Below, piece after piece: positions 1-8,513 of a DNA stretch of 64,000 nucleotides. Source of the stretch: Carboxylicivirga mesophila (GTDB lineage: Bacteria; Bacteroidota; Bacteroidia; Bacteroidales; Marinilabiliaceae); assembly GCF_018271975.1 (NCBI RefSeq), contig NZ_JAGUCN010000026.1:1-64000 (forward strand). Direction: 5' to 3'. The notes beneath the pieces were generated by a model. The model was given only the letters and a program-made list of their open reading frames with translations, was not told the origin of the DNA and searched no databases. Each line of letters starts with the position of its first letter. The first letter of the stretch is position 1. The translations under genes and the position numbers were made by a program.

Positions 1-437
1 GGGTGTTTAATCCTGGTCCCTAGATAGAACACGCGCGTAACAGGTATAAGCATAGTTCTTACACAATCTGTAGAGAAAAAGCTTGAGTTCTGTTATCTCA
101 AAAATTGCCTTGTAATTTTAATGTCTACTCGAATTAAATGTGTGATTAAATTAGTTTGGAATGTGTCCATTGCAGTACGCGAGTGTTAATCATACCTTTT
201 ATGACGCTGGTGAGCTTATTTAAGACAGGAGATGCTGCTTCAACTGGATTGGTGAATACTGAAGCACTATTAAATTGAACTTATGTAATGCGAGAATAGC
301 CTACATTAAAGCCAAGCTCTTTATAATGATACAATGCAAGGCGATAGAGGATTAATTTGAATTTGCTATATATGCTTCCAAGGCATACTTATAAGCCTAA
401 TTCATCATTGGTATTGGAGTAAGAGATTTATAAAACA
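1..437. other. Intergenic region, no intact gene
   Basis: I find no complete gene here on either strand. On the minus strand, one frame stays open for about 45 codons (roughly 280 down to 149) and, after a single stop, for about 35 codons more upstream of it (roughly 284-390). The translation looks protein-like but I cannot assign it. It may be the remains of a decayed gene, or chance in AT-rich DNA. No tRNA or repeat was seen. Confidence 0.4.
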
Positions 438-467
438 AACCCCACTGAAAATTTTATCAATGGGGTT
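431..467 (-). terminator. Rho-independent terminator of the 7TM-HD gene
   Basis: An inverted repeat AACCCCA (438-444) / TGGGGTT (461-467) lies just after the stop of the minus-strand gene. Read on that strand it is followed by TGTTTTA. This is a good stem and a moderate U-tract. Confidence 0.75.
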
Positions 468-475
468 AGAAATCT

Positions 476-2608
476 TTACTTCTTAATATCTGGATATTCT
501 ATCCGTGCGTGATAAATATTTTTGAGCTTATTTTTAAAGACCTCTTTAGCTTCAGTAATTTCTTTAAATGTAATGGGGGCATTAATAAATTGGTCTTCCT
601 CAATCTGAATATTAATAATCTTCTCGACCAATTTATCAATTTCATCATCCGAATAACTTTTAAGGCTTCTGGAAGCAGCTTCAATGGAATCGGCCATCAT
701 TAAAATGGCTGTTTCTTTAGTAAATGGTGTGGGGCCCGGATAAGAGAATGCAGATATGTCTGGTGTTTTTTCAGGGTATTTGTTGATATATGAATTGTAA
801 AAATAGCGTGTTTTGGTAGTTCCCTGGTGGGTGGTGATAAAATCAATAATCTGACGTGGGAGGTTATGTTTCTGCGCCATTTTAACGCCATTATCGATGT
901 GATTAATAACAATACGTGCACTATCTTCAAAATCGAGTTTAGTATGCGGATTTAAGCCGCCAGCCTGATTTTCGGTGAAGAAAAGTGGTGATGCCATTTT
1001 ACCTATGTCATGATACATGGCACCGGCTCTCACCAATGCCGGGTTGGCACCCAATTTATACGCTACTTCCTGAGCCAGATTACCTACTTGTATACTATGC
1101 TGGAAAGTACCAGGTGTTGCCTCAGCCATTTCTCTTAAAACAGGATGGTTGGTATCAGCCAATTCGATAAGAGTGACATCCGATAGAAAGCCAAAAATAC
1201 GTTCGAAAATCCAAATCAGTGGATACACCATTAGTAACATTACTCCATTGGCGGCATAATAGGCAAACATAACCGGATTGATGTTTTTCAATGTGCCTTC
1301 CTGCCACAATAATAGCGATGTATAAAAGAGAGAATAGGTGAGTATAATGAGCATAGCTGTTCTGACGATGTGGCTGCGACGCGTCATGCGGAATAAGCTA
1401 AACATGGCCACCAAACCTACAGGTATCTGGATAAATACAAACTCAAAGCTGTTTTGTGCAAAAAACGCGCAAATAAGTATGGTGATCACATGCATGAAAA
1501 AGGCCAGACGACTATCAAGGAATGTTCGAATGATGATCGGAAGAATGGCAAATGGTATGATGAAGAATGGGAAATGTACAAAAAACTGCTTTAGGCTGGC
1601 AAATAACACCATCGTTAGTGTTATCAGCAGAATAAAACTGATGGAACTGATGGAATTGAATACGTCTCTTCTAAAGTAGAAAAGGAATAGATAGATAGAG
1701 GTAAACATGAGGGCGACCAGTAAAAGCTGGCCTGACAGTATAAAATAATAATCGGTATCTGATACAATGTTGGCTTCGTATTTGCGCCTCAATGAATCCA
1801 GTACCTTTTCGATTTCACTTGTTACAATCTCACCCTGGTCGATGATGCGCTGGCCAGCCAATACTCGCCCCGATGTAAGTGAAATATTTTTTCTTAGCTG
1901 GGCAAGTTCAGTCGCACTTCGTTCTTCATTTATAAGTACGTTGGCCTTTATGTATTTATTAAGTTGCAGACTGTTGATTAGCTGCGAAACTTCACCAATT
2001 ATTTCCTCATTTTCAAGAGGTAAATCAGTGGCGGAATTTCTGGCAAGTCGTTGGTAAGCACTGGTTCGTTGTTCTAACTCCGAAAGCTCATAGGGCTCCA
2101 CGTAAGTGCCTTTAATCAACATCATCTCAAAGGAGGGTTGGGCATCCACATACTCTTCGGGCAGAAGAATGATACCTTGAGCGTATAGTTCATTAAGATT
2201 GTCAATGATGCTATTCTTTAGTAAAGCAAAATAGTTGATTTTATCTTTATTGCCTTTGGCCAACAGAGGATAATTATCCTGATTATTATTAACAAATCCA
2301 TCATAGTCATTCGAAAACTCCTCCTTGATGCTTTGAACCATAGATGTGTCAAACTCAAAATAAGGGCGATAATTCTTTAGAGCCGCGTTGGTCTCATCGT
2401 TAAGTTCAGCCTGTGTTTTGTAAATAGGAAAGTCGAATGGTGCAATCAAGGTTTGGTGTTTCCAGGGCGTACCATTCTGATATTCATATGCAAATTTCCC
2501 TGTTTTGGGAAGCAAATAGGTAACAATAACAATGCTGATAATGAAAAGAAGTATCCTTACAAATGGCTTGTAAAACTTGCTTTTAAATCCAGAAAACAGT
2601 TCGAGCAT
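476..2608 (-). CDS. pgpH: 7TM-HD family phosphohydrolase (PgpH-like c-di-AMP phosphodiesterase)
   Basis: This is a 710-residue membrane protein of the 7TMR-HD type. It has a transmembrane segment near residues 17-36, then a long extracytoplasmic 7TMR-HDED domain, a block of about seven hydrophobic helices (roughly 290-475) and a C-terminal cytoplasmic HD domain. The HD domain shows the expected metal ligands: His in TFQHSIQVG and the His-Asp pair in MYHDIGK. Characterised family members (Listeria PgpH) hydrolyse the second messenger c-di-AMP, and the domain order and length fit that family. It is transcribed alone, with a terminator directly downstream and a TATCTTTG promoter element upstream. 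The substrate is inferred from family membership. No c-di-AMP cyclase is in the window. Confidence 0.9.
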   Translation of the reverse strand: MLELFSGFKSKFYKPFVRILLFIISIVIVTYLLPKTGKFAYEYQNGTPWKHQTLIAPFDFPIYKTQAELNDETNAALKNYRPYFEFDTSMVQSIKEEFSNDYDGFVNNNQDNYPLLAKGNKDKINYFALLKNSIIDNLNELYAQGIILLPEEYVDAQPSFEMMLIKGTYVEPYELSELEQRTSAYQRLARNSATDLPLENEEIIGEVSQLINSLQLNKYIKANVLINEERSATELAQLRKNISLTSGRVLAGQRIIDQGEIVTSEIEKVLDSLRRKYEANIVSDTDYYFILSGQLLLVALMFTSIYLFLFYFRRDVFNSISSISFILLITLTMVLFASLKQFFVHFPFFIIPFAILPIIIRTFLDSRLAFFMHVITILICAFFAQNSFEFVFIQIPVGLVAMFSLFRMTRRSHIVRTAMLIILTYSLFYTSLLLWQEGTLKNINPVMFAYYAANGVMLLMVYPLIWIFERIFGFLSDVTLIELADTNHPVLREMAEATPGTFQHSIQVGNLAQEVAYKLGANPALVRAGAMYHDIGKMASPLFFTENQAGGLNPHTKLDFEDSARIVINHIDNGVKMAQKHNLPRQIIDFITTHQGTTKTRYFYNSYINKYPEKTPDISAFSYPGPTPFTKETAILMMADSIEAASRSLKSYSDDEIDKLVEKIINIQIEEDQFINAPITFKEITEAKEVFKNKLKNIYHARIEYPDIKK

Positions 2609-2645
2609 AATCCTAAAATTTTATTAAAGGCACAATTAATATGAC

Positions 2646-2653
2646 CAAAGATA
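2646..2653 (-). promoter_or_regulatory. Probable -7 promoter element of the 7TM-HD gene
   Basis: On the minus strand this reads TATCTTTG, a full match to the Bacteroidota -7 consensus TAnnTTTG, about 38 bases before the ATG at 2608. The nearest TTG for a -33 box is about 23 bases away, slightly too far, so the assignment rests mainly on the -7 match. Confidence 0.5.
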
Positions 2654-2761
2654 GCTAAAGGTAAGTTTTTTTACCCCAATTTTGTTCATGATAGTAGTGC
2701 TTGCTGCTATTCCTGTCGTTATGCGATAGGACCATTGAAGCGAACATAAATAGGTGATTTG

Positions 2762-3538
2762 ATGGAAAAATCAATTTGTACGTATGGTTTCATACCAGTA
2801 AGAAATGAGGCGACTGAACGCTCTGAGATGGTCACACAATTATTATTTGGAGATACCTTTGATGTAATTGAACGAGCGGATGATTGGTGCAAAATACAAT
2901 TGCATGATGATAATTACATTGGGTGGATCAATGCTAAACTGGTTGCCAAACTCTCAGAAAAGGAGGTTGAAAGGTGGATAAATGCCGAGAAATGGACAGT
3001 GCCGGCGCCCTTTATCAGAGTGGTTTCTGAACCAGATAAAACAACGCACCTCCTATCAGGTGGCAGTAGTGTCTTTTTTAATAGTAGCGACCGAAATAGC
3101 TTCACAATAGGAAATAAGGAGTACTATATTTCTGGTAATTATAGTGCTTCTAAACCGGCTAGTTCAATAGCCGACAATGCCACGGCCTTTATAAATGCCC
3201 CTTATTTATGGGGAGGACGTAGTTTCTATGGTATCGACTGCTCCGGCTTTACTCAGGTTGTACTGAAAATGTCGGGAATTCAATTGCCTCGAGATGCTTC
3301 ACAGCAAGTTGAGCTGGGTTCGATTATTAGTTTTGTTGAAGAGGCTGCACTGGGCGACCTGGCCTTTTTCGATAACGAGGAAGGAACCATTACTCATGTT
3401 GGTCTTTGTCTTGGCAAAGGAGATATCATTCATGCCTCTGGGCGTGTAAGGTTAGATAAACTCGATCATCAGGGTATATTTAATGAAGACACACGCACCT
3501 ACACTCATAAATTGCGTGTGATAAAACGTATATTGTAA
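2762..3538 (+). CDS. SH3 / NlpC-P60 cell-wall endopeptidase (C40 family)
   Basis: The protein has about 258 residues: N-terminal SH3-like regions followed by an NlpC/P60 cysteine peptidase domain. The catalytic Cys is in GIDCSGFTQ and the catalytic His is in the segment THVGLCLG; a second conserved segment IIHASGRVRLD follows. The architecture resembles YkfC-type gamma-D-glutamyl-diamino acid endopeptidases that cut or recycle peptidoglycan stem peptides. No signal peptide is visible, so it may be cytoplasmic. I start at the ATG at 2762, which has AGGTGA (2752-2757) upstream; the in-frame TTG three bases earlier is less likely. The stop overlaps the next ATG by one base (TAATG), so it is probably co-translated with the NUDIX gene. 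Confidence 0.88.
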   Translation: MEKSICTYGFIPVRNEATERSEMVTQLLFGDTFDVIERADDWCKIQLHDDNYIGWINAKLVAKLSEKEVERWINAEKWTVPAPFIRVVSEPDKTTHLLSGGSSVFFNSSDRNSFTIGNKEYYISGNYSASKPASSIADNATAFINAPYLWGGRSFYGIDCSGFTQVVLKMSGIQLPRDASQQVELGSIISFVEEAALGDLAFFDNEEGTITHVGLCLGKGDIIHASGRVRLDKLDHQGIFNEDTRTYTHKLRVIKRIL

Positions 3539-3975
3539 TGGCTTATACCTACGAATATCCGCGCCCGGCAGTAACCACCGATGTTGTTCTGCTGGCAAAA
3601 CAGACACGGCAACTGTTGTTGATACAGCGAGGTAATGAGCCTTATAAAGGCTTATGGGCTTTGCCCGGTGGCTTTGTTGATATGGACGAAGAATTATCGG
3701 ATGCAGCTTTGCGCGAATTAAAGGAGGAGACAGGGATAGATACCATAGCCATAGAACAATTTAAAACCTATGGAGGCATAAATCGTGACCCACGTCATCG
3801 TACTATCTCAGTGGTTTACACAGCCGTAACCGAGCACCCGTTACTAGCTCAAGGTATGGATGATGCGGCTGATGCCAGGTGGTTTGATGTCGATAAATTA
3901 CCGCACTTAGCTTTTGATCATCAGTTGATTATTGACGAGGCGCTTCACTTTTTAGCCAATAATGGAGGCCTTTAA
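3538..3975 (+). CDS. NUDIX hydrolase
   Basis: A 145-residue single-domain NUDIX protein. The NUDIX box is intact: it opens with GGFVDMDEE and ends with RELKEETGI, giving the G-x5-E-x7-REUxEExGU pattern that binds Mg2+ and cleaves nucleoside diphosphates linked to another moiety. The surrounding sequence (PRPAVTTDVVLL at the N-terminus) resembles ADP-ribose pyrophosphatase-type members, but the substrate cannot be fixed from sequence. It overlaps the peptidase gene by one base upstream. Its last 24 bases overlap the end of the convergent WbqC-like gene. Confidence 0.9.
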   Translation: MAYTYEYPRPAVTTDVVLLAKQTRQLLLIQRGNEPYKGLWALPGGFVDMDEELSDAALRELKEETGIDTIAIEQFKTYGGINRDPRHRTISVVYTAVTEHPLLAQGMDDAADARWFDVDKLPHLAFDHQLIIDEALHFLANNGGL

Positions 3976-4596
3976 AATGTCATAGGTTTCAGGTCCTTTG
4001 CTAAACAAAAGGTCAATCACACTCAGGTTTGGGACAAAAGAATATTTCTCCGCAAATACCTGTCGATATTCAATGGTTTGGTATTGTTTATCATTTTCAG
4101 GCAATGATTTGGGATGAATAATTCTACGCAGATCGTTAGGTTGATCGCTGGTAGCCACATACTCATCACTTAGCCTAATATTTACATCCAGCTCTAATTC
4201 ATCAAGCATAGTCTTGAATAAGCCCATATTAAAGTCTATCAGGTATTTGTATTGCTTATGATAGAATGGGGCGAAGTCATCGGCGTAATACTCAAAAAAT
4301 GGGGAACTGTTATAGGCCGACACGATTGAGCGCCAGTGCTGCTTTTGCCAATCCATGTCATAGCTGATGAGCGTTTCTTTAATGCTTGTTCGGCTTCCTT
4401 TGATATTGGTAACCGGTATGGCCAGATGCATTGGCCCATTGGCACCAGCAATTGAGCAGCGGTTGGCATATGTTTTTCGTTGGTAGTTAGCCTGCTGTTC
4501 AATAACCACAACATCAGCATTAACAATGTGCGAAAAGAGCTGCACAGGTCCTAAATAAGTCAGCGGAATTATCTTAGTTGTTGGCATTCGTATCAC
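3952..4596 (-). CDS. WbqC-like protein
   Basis: A 214-residue protein of the WbqC family. The diagnostic N-terminal block is present (LTYLGPVQLFSHIVNAD, then the conserved YQRKTYANRC and the later HWRSIVSAYNSSPFFEYY). WbqC-like proteins are found near surface-polysaccharide genes in some bacteria, but no biochemical activity is firmly established. Here it is the last gene of the minus-strand unit dapB, two signal peptidases, LapA-like. Its start overlaps the end of the LapA-like gene, and its 3' end overlaps the convergent NUDIX gene by 24 bases. The ATG at 4587 is an alternative start. Confidence 0.85.
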   Translation of the reverse strand: MIRMPTTKIIPLTYLGPVQLFSHIVNADVVVIEQQANYQRKTYANRCSIAGANGPMHLAIPVTNIKGSRTSIKETLISYDMDWQKQHWRSIVSAYNSSPFFEYYADDFAPFYHKQYKYLIDFNMGLFKTMLDELELDVNIRLSDEYVATSDQPNDLRRIIHPKSLPENDKQYQTIEYRQVFAEKYSFVPNLSVIDLLFSKGPETYDILKASIIG

Positions 4597-4834
4597 TTAA
4601 TTCTTCAGTATACTCAGGCGTATCGTTGATTGGTTCTTTCTTTTTCTTTGATTTGATAAAAAAGTAAGAGGCACCGGCGATGAATCCGGTTAGAAAAACA
4701 ATAATGAGCAGGATGGCCAGTGAAACCCGTATTTCGTTAAACAGAATATTTACGCTTACGGGATCAGCATTCTTGGCTGAGAAAATCACCAATATGGCCG
4801 ATGAAATCAAAATTACCCAGAATGATTTTTTCAT
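4574..4834 (-). CDS. LapA-family small membrane protein
   Basis: An 86-residue protein with two hydrophobic helices (about 5-22 and 37-62) separated by a short loop carrying NADPVSVN, followed by a lysine-rich cytoplasmic tail. This is the pattern of LapA/DUF1049 (lipopolysaccharide assembly protein A domain) proteins. In Enterobacteria LapA works with LapB to control LpxC. No LapB is visible here, so that role is not shown. It sits between the second signal peptidase and the WbqC-like gene on the same strand and overlaps the latter. Confidence 0.75.
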   Translation of the reverse strand: MKKSFWVILISSAILVIFSAKNADPVSVNILFNEIRVSLAILLIIVFLTGFIAGASYFFIKSKKKKEPINDTPEYTEELSDTNANN

Positions 4835-4876
4835 TTGACAGCAGTTAAAAGTTATGCGTGCAAGATAGGCATTTTA

Positions 4877-6046
4877 TCACTTAGTGTCCGAAAGTTTTTC
4901 AACCCGACCTATAATATGGTTTTCGGGCACAAAACCCCAATAGCGGCTATCGAAAGAATGCTTTTGATTATCACCGGCTACCCAGTAGTAATTCATTTTA
5001 AAGGTATATTCTTTGCTGTTTTTACCATTTATAAGAATTGTGTTGTCCTTTATAGTCAGGTGATTATCTTCATAGGCCTCAATAATGCGCCTGTACAAGG
5101 GAATATTGGTCATTGTGAGGCGCACTGTTTTACCTTTGGTAGGTATGATGATGGGGCCCATATAGGATGCATTCCAGAAGTAACTGGCCTGAAACGGGAA
5201 TACATAGGTGTTGGGCATGTTCATGGTTTCTTCTTCAATGTTCAGGTACTCACCCCAATTGTTTTCTTCCAACAGCTTACGCTGTATCTCAATTTGCTGA
5301 GCGCCGTTTTCCCTGTATGTGGTATGCGCTTTTTTTCTGATAGTGTCTTTTATATGGTCGGGAGCGGATGAGCGTAAACTGTATTTGCCGATAAATAATG
5401 CGTTGCATGCCAAACGCTGATTATTGATAAAATATTCGCCGTTGCTTATGCTCATGGTATCGCCTGGCAAAGCTATCAGTCGTTTAATAAAAATCTTACG
5501 ATTCGCCACAGGATTGTGCTGAACTTCAGCTTTCAGAAGTGGATTGTAGCTTTTGGTTGTTTGGTATTGTCTTTTAACAAAGTGATAGTTTTCCTCTACG
5601 TGCTTTACAAAGCTGGTATCAGCTTCGGGGAAATGAAAGGCTATCACATCGCCGTGTTTCATGGGTGAATAACCAGGTAGTCTGCGGTATTTCTGAGATT
5701 GATTAACCTGACGGGCTGGTCCGTAGGCCAGTTTATTAATGACAATCAATTCATTGATGTTGTGAGCCGGGCTCATGCTGCTCGACTGCATGGTGTAAAA
5801 GCTAATGGCGCAGGTATTAACAAACCCAATAAACAGGATGGAGATACCTAAGGCCAGTAACCATTCAAGCCACCTGACCTTGGCGCGTGCTATCCGATTA
5901 AAATAGTTGTGCAACCATTGTTTAAGAGCCGGGTGCCAAAGCAATATACTTACCAGGCAAAGCAGGCTGATGAGTACCCAGCTTTGGCTCCAGATGGCCA
6001 GTAAGAGCCAGAGAATGATCAGTAAATATTGTAAGGCAGCTTTCAC
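4877..6046 (-). CDS. Signal peptidase I, second divergent copy
   Basis: A 389-residue S26 signal peptidase. There are two N-terminal hydrophobic segments, then the catalytic Ser in MQSSSMSP, the catalytic Lys in FIKRLIALPGD, and box E as GDNQKHSFDSRYWGFVP. A long insert separates the Ser and Lys boxes, as in the neighbouring copy at 6094. The C-terminal box aligns closely with that copy (same SRYWGFVPE ending), but the N-terminal part is much more diverged. Both copies keep the catalytic dyad, so both should be active. A hairpin with a T-tract lies between the two genes. Substrate division between the copies is unknown. Confidence 0.9.
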   Translation of the reverse strand: MKAALQYLLIILWLLLAIWSQSWVLISLLCLVSILLWHPALKQWLHNYFNRIARAKVRWLEWLLALGISILFIGFVNTCAISFYTMQSSSMSPAHNINELIVINKLAYGPARQVNQSQKYRRLPGYSPMKHGDVIAFHFPEADTSFVKHVEENYHFVKRQYQTTKSYNPLLKAEVQHNPVANRKIFIKRLIALPGDTMSISNGEYFINNQRLACNALFIGKYSLRSSAPDHIKDTIRKKAHTTYRENGAQQIEIQRKLLEENNWGEYLNIEEETMNMPNTYVFPFQASYFWNASYMGPIIIPTKGKTVRLTMTNIPLYRRIIEAYEDNHLTIKDNTILINGKNSKEYTFKMNYYWVAGDNQKHSFDSRYWGFVPENHIIGRVEKLSDTK

Positions 6047-6051
6047 GCTTA

Positions 6052-6085
6052 ATATAAAAAAGGGAAGCTCCTGTTTGAGCTTCCC
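6052..6085 (-). terminator. Terminator or attenuator between the two signal peptidase genes
   Basis: A perfect 9-bp stem GGGAAGCTC (6062-6070) / GAGCTTCCC (6077-6085) with a 6-base loop. On the minus strand it is followed by six T. It lies between the stop of the first signal peptidase gene and the start of the second, so it may reduce read-through into the second copy and the genes after it. Confidence 0.8.
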
Positions 6086-6093
6086 GGATGTAT

Positions 6094-7521
6094 TTAGTTA
6101 TGTACTATTTTAAAGAATCTATCCCAACGGATATTGGCAGGGAATCCTTTGTCGGTATCAAGCGATAGCCAGACAAGAATGGGCTTACCAACAATATGGT
6201 CTTCTGGTACAAAGCCCCAATAGCGCGAGTCGGCTGACTTGTGGCGGTTATCACCCAGCATAAAGTAATAGTTCATTTTAAAGGTATAGCTGGTGGCCAG
6301 CTTACCATTAATGTAAATCTGGTTATTTTTTACTTCCAGTTTATTGCCTTCGTAGGCTGTGATGATACGTTCGTAAATCACCAGGTTTTTCATGTTCAGC
6401 TCCACCGTTTCACCAGCCACAGGCATTTTTAACGGCCCAAAGTTGTCGCGGCTCCAATTATAGTCGCTACTGAAAGGGAAGACCTGGAAACCACTGCCGT
6501 TAGGCTTTTCTTCTTCTATTTCGATGCTTTTGATAAACGACATGCCTTTTACCTGTTCTGCTTTGTCTTTGCTTAATGGCAGGTAATAGTTTGGCGCTAT
6601 TTGGCCCAGATAGTCTGCTTTTGATATGCCCATGCGCTCAAAGAAACGGTTGTTAAGGACTGTCCCATCCGTTGTTATCTGGTAATTGTGCTGAATATCT
6701 TCAGGGTTGGTAACGGCTTCGCCATTGATGTATATCTGGTTGCTACGTATCTCAAACACATCACCGGGGATAGCCACACAGCGCTTCACATAGTTGTCGC
6801 GGCGGTCAACGGGACGGTATAACACCTCACCAAAGGTATTGGGGTCATTCGCAATCACCTTGCGGCCAATGTTCATCAGGTAGTGGTTGCGCTCCCAGTC
6901 GGAGTTAAAAGGTTGCTTTGGCATCAGTTCCTGGTTGCGCATCACTTGTGATTTACCAGCTTCCATCATCAGGTTGTAATAGTCAGGATTGGTTTGTCTG
7001 AACGGTACCGTATCACCTGCCGGGAAGTTAAACACCACAATGTCGTCGCGTTTCACATCGCCAAACCCTTTCAAACGTTTATAGTCCCAATGGGGCCAGC
7101 TGGTGTATGATTTGGTATTGATAATCGGGAAGGTATTTTGCACCAACGGAAACGCAATAGGTGTATTGGGCATACGTGGACCATAGCTTACCTTGCTCAC
7201 AAATAGATGGTCGCCTACCAGCAATGATTTTTCAAGCGAGCTGGTGGGGATTTTATAGTTCTGAAACAGGAAGATATTAATCATGTACACGGCAATAAGT
7301 GCAAATACCAATGCATCGGTCCATTCGACAATAGCACTTGGTTTTTTGCCGTCTTTTGTTTTTTTCCAGAAGTCCCAGGGTATTTTCCTGGTGATGTAGT
7401 TATCAAATATCAATGGGTAAAGCAGTAGTAACCAAAAGTTACCCACCCATACTACCCAAAGGATGAAGATAATACTGGCCACTGCCAGTTTAATCCATTT
7501 AATTAGAGGTACATTTTGCAT
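6094..7521 (-). CDS. lepB: Signal peptidase I
   Basis: A 475-residue S26-family signal peptidase, the main leader peptidase candidate. It cleaves signal peptides of exported proteins at the outer face of the inner membrane. N-terminal hydrophobic segments (about 8-38 and 68-88) precede the catalytic Ser in KIPTSSLEKSLL. The catalytic Lys is in YVKRCVAIPGD, and box E is GDNRHKSADSRYWGFVPED. It is longer than enterobacterial LepB because of inserts between the Ser and Lys boxes and before box E. It lies 16 bases after dapB and is probably in the same transcript. Confidence 0.93.
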   Translation of the reverse strand: MQNVPLIKWIKLAVASIIFILWVVWVGNFWLLLLYPLIFDNYITRKIPWDFWKKTKDGKKPSAIVEWTDALVFALIAVYMINIFLFQNYKIPTSSLEKSLLVGDHLFVSKVSYGPRMPNTPIAFPLVQNTFPIINTKSYTSWPHWDYKRLKGFGDVKRDDIVVFNFPAGDTVPFRQTNPDYYNLMMEAGKSQVMRNQELMPKQPFNSDWERNHYLMNIGRKVIANDPNTFGEVLYRPVDRRDNYVKRCVAIPGDVFEIRSNQIYINGEAVTNPEDIQHNYQITTDGTVLNNRFFERMGISKADYLGQIAPNYYLPLSKDKAEQVKGMSFIKSIEIEEEKPNGSGFQVFPFSSDYNWSRDNFGPLKMPVAGETVELNMKNLVIYERIITAYEGNKLEVKNNQIYINGKLATSYTFKMNYYFMLGDNRHKSADSRYWGFVPEDHIVGKPILVWLSLDTDKGFPANIRWDRFFKIVHN

Positions 7522-7537
7522 TAGAGTTCTGTTTAGG

Positions 7538-8254
7538 TTAGAAGTTTAATAAGTCGTTCATACTTAAGAAGCCTTTGTTTTGAGCGGCAAACTCGGCCGC
7601 CAACACTGCTCCCAGGGCAAAACCGTGTCGCGATTTAGCGCTGTGGTGAATGATGATTTCATCAACGGGCGATTCGTATTTGATGGTATGAATACCTGGT
7701 ACCTCGCCTTCGCGGATGGCTTTGATGGCTATATCGGAACTGTTTTCTTCTTTGTCGAGTTTCCAGTTCCTTTTTGCATCCATATTTTCGATGATGCCTT
7801 CGGCCAGGGTGATAGCGGTTCCGCTTGGTGCATCCAGCTTTTGCGTGTGGTGCACTTCTTCCATCGACACGTTGTACTCGCTCATCTTATTCATGATGCG
7901 GGCCAGCTGTTTATTAAGCTCAAAAAAGATATTCACACCCAGGCTGAAATTGGAGGCATAGAAAAATGTTTGCTCCCCGTTTTTACAGCGTTCTTCTATT
8001 TCAGGTAGTTGGTCTAACCAGCCTGTAGTTCCCGAAACAACCGGAATATTAGCTTCGAAGCATTTTAAGTAGTTGGAGTAAGCGGCTTCGGGACGCGTAA
8101 ACTCAATGGCGACATCGGCCGACTTAAAGCTGTCATCGTCGAACGAGTCATCGCGCGATACATCAATGATGCTTACAATTTCATGTCCACGGTCGAGTGC
8201 GATTTTTTCAATTGCCTGACCCATTTTTCCATACCCAATAAGTGCTATTTTCAT
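7538..8254 (-). CDS. dapB: 4-hydroxy-tetrahydrodipicolinate reductase
   Basis: The enzyme reduces 4-hydroxy-tetrahydrodipicolinate with NAD(P)H on the route to diaminopimelate and lysine, feeding peptidoglycan and protein synthesis. The N-terminus MKIALIGYGKMGQAIE is the dinucleotide-binding Rossmann start. The catalytic region (HHTQKLDAPSGTA) carries the conserved His-His and Lys residues. I start at the ATG at 8254 because the 14 codons upstream to 8296 precede the Rossmann start and match nothing; this gives 238 residues, short but typical for Bacteroidota DapB. It is the first gene of the unit that continues into the signal peptidases. Confidence 0.93.
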   Translation of the reverse strand: MKIALIGYGKMGQAIEKIALDRGHEIVSIIDVSRDDSFDDDSFKSADVAIEFTRPEAAYSNYLKCFEANIPVVSGTTGWLDQLPEIEERCKNGEQTFFYASNFSLGVNIFFELNKQLARIMNKMSEYNVSMEEVHHTQKLDAPSGTAITLAEGIIENMDAKRNWKLDKEENSSDIAIKAIREGEVPGIHTIKYESPVDEIIIHHSAKSRHGFALGAVLAAEFAAQNKGFLSMNDLLNF

Positions 8255-8372
8255 TTTAAATCTATTTCTACAGTGCCTGTTCAGGTTTTCACCCACAACA
8301 TTGATTTGTTGAATTATGAAGGGTTGAGTGTTTTACATGTATCAAAATCAACAGTAAAACATAGCCTTCAGG

Positions 8373-8380
8373 CAAAGATA
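8373..8380 (-). promoter_or_regulatory. Possible -7 element of the dapB unit
   Basis: On the minus strand this reads TATCTTTG (TAnnTTTG match), about 120 bases before the dapB ATG. I see no convincing TTG at the right distance, so this is only a candidate. Confidence 0.35.
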
Positions 8381-8513
8381 AAAAATTCGTGAGTATGTCA
8401 GCAGTATTCGAACTCTTTAGCATTGTAATGCGCCTTACTTTAACCTTTCTTTAACGAATAGGTACTACAGTAGAGTTTTTTGTTTCGGTAATGACCACCT
8501 GGTATGGTGACAT

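Noticed and set aside
1338-2057. Plus-strand frames inside the 7TM-HD gene
   Set aside because: They are shadow frames of a well-supported membrane protein on the other strand and show no family motifs.
2733-2744. A 12-base match (CATTGAAGCGAA) shared with 11196-11207, as a dispersed repeat
   Set aside because: Matches of this length are expected by chance many times in 64 kb, and the flanks differ. No hairpin partner occurs at the first site.
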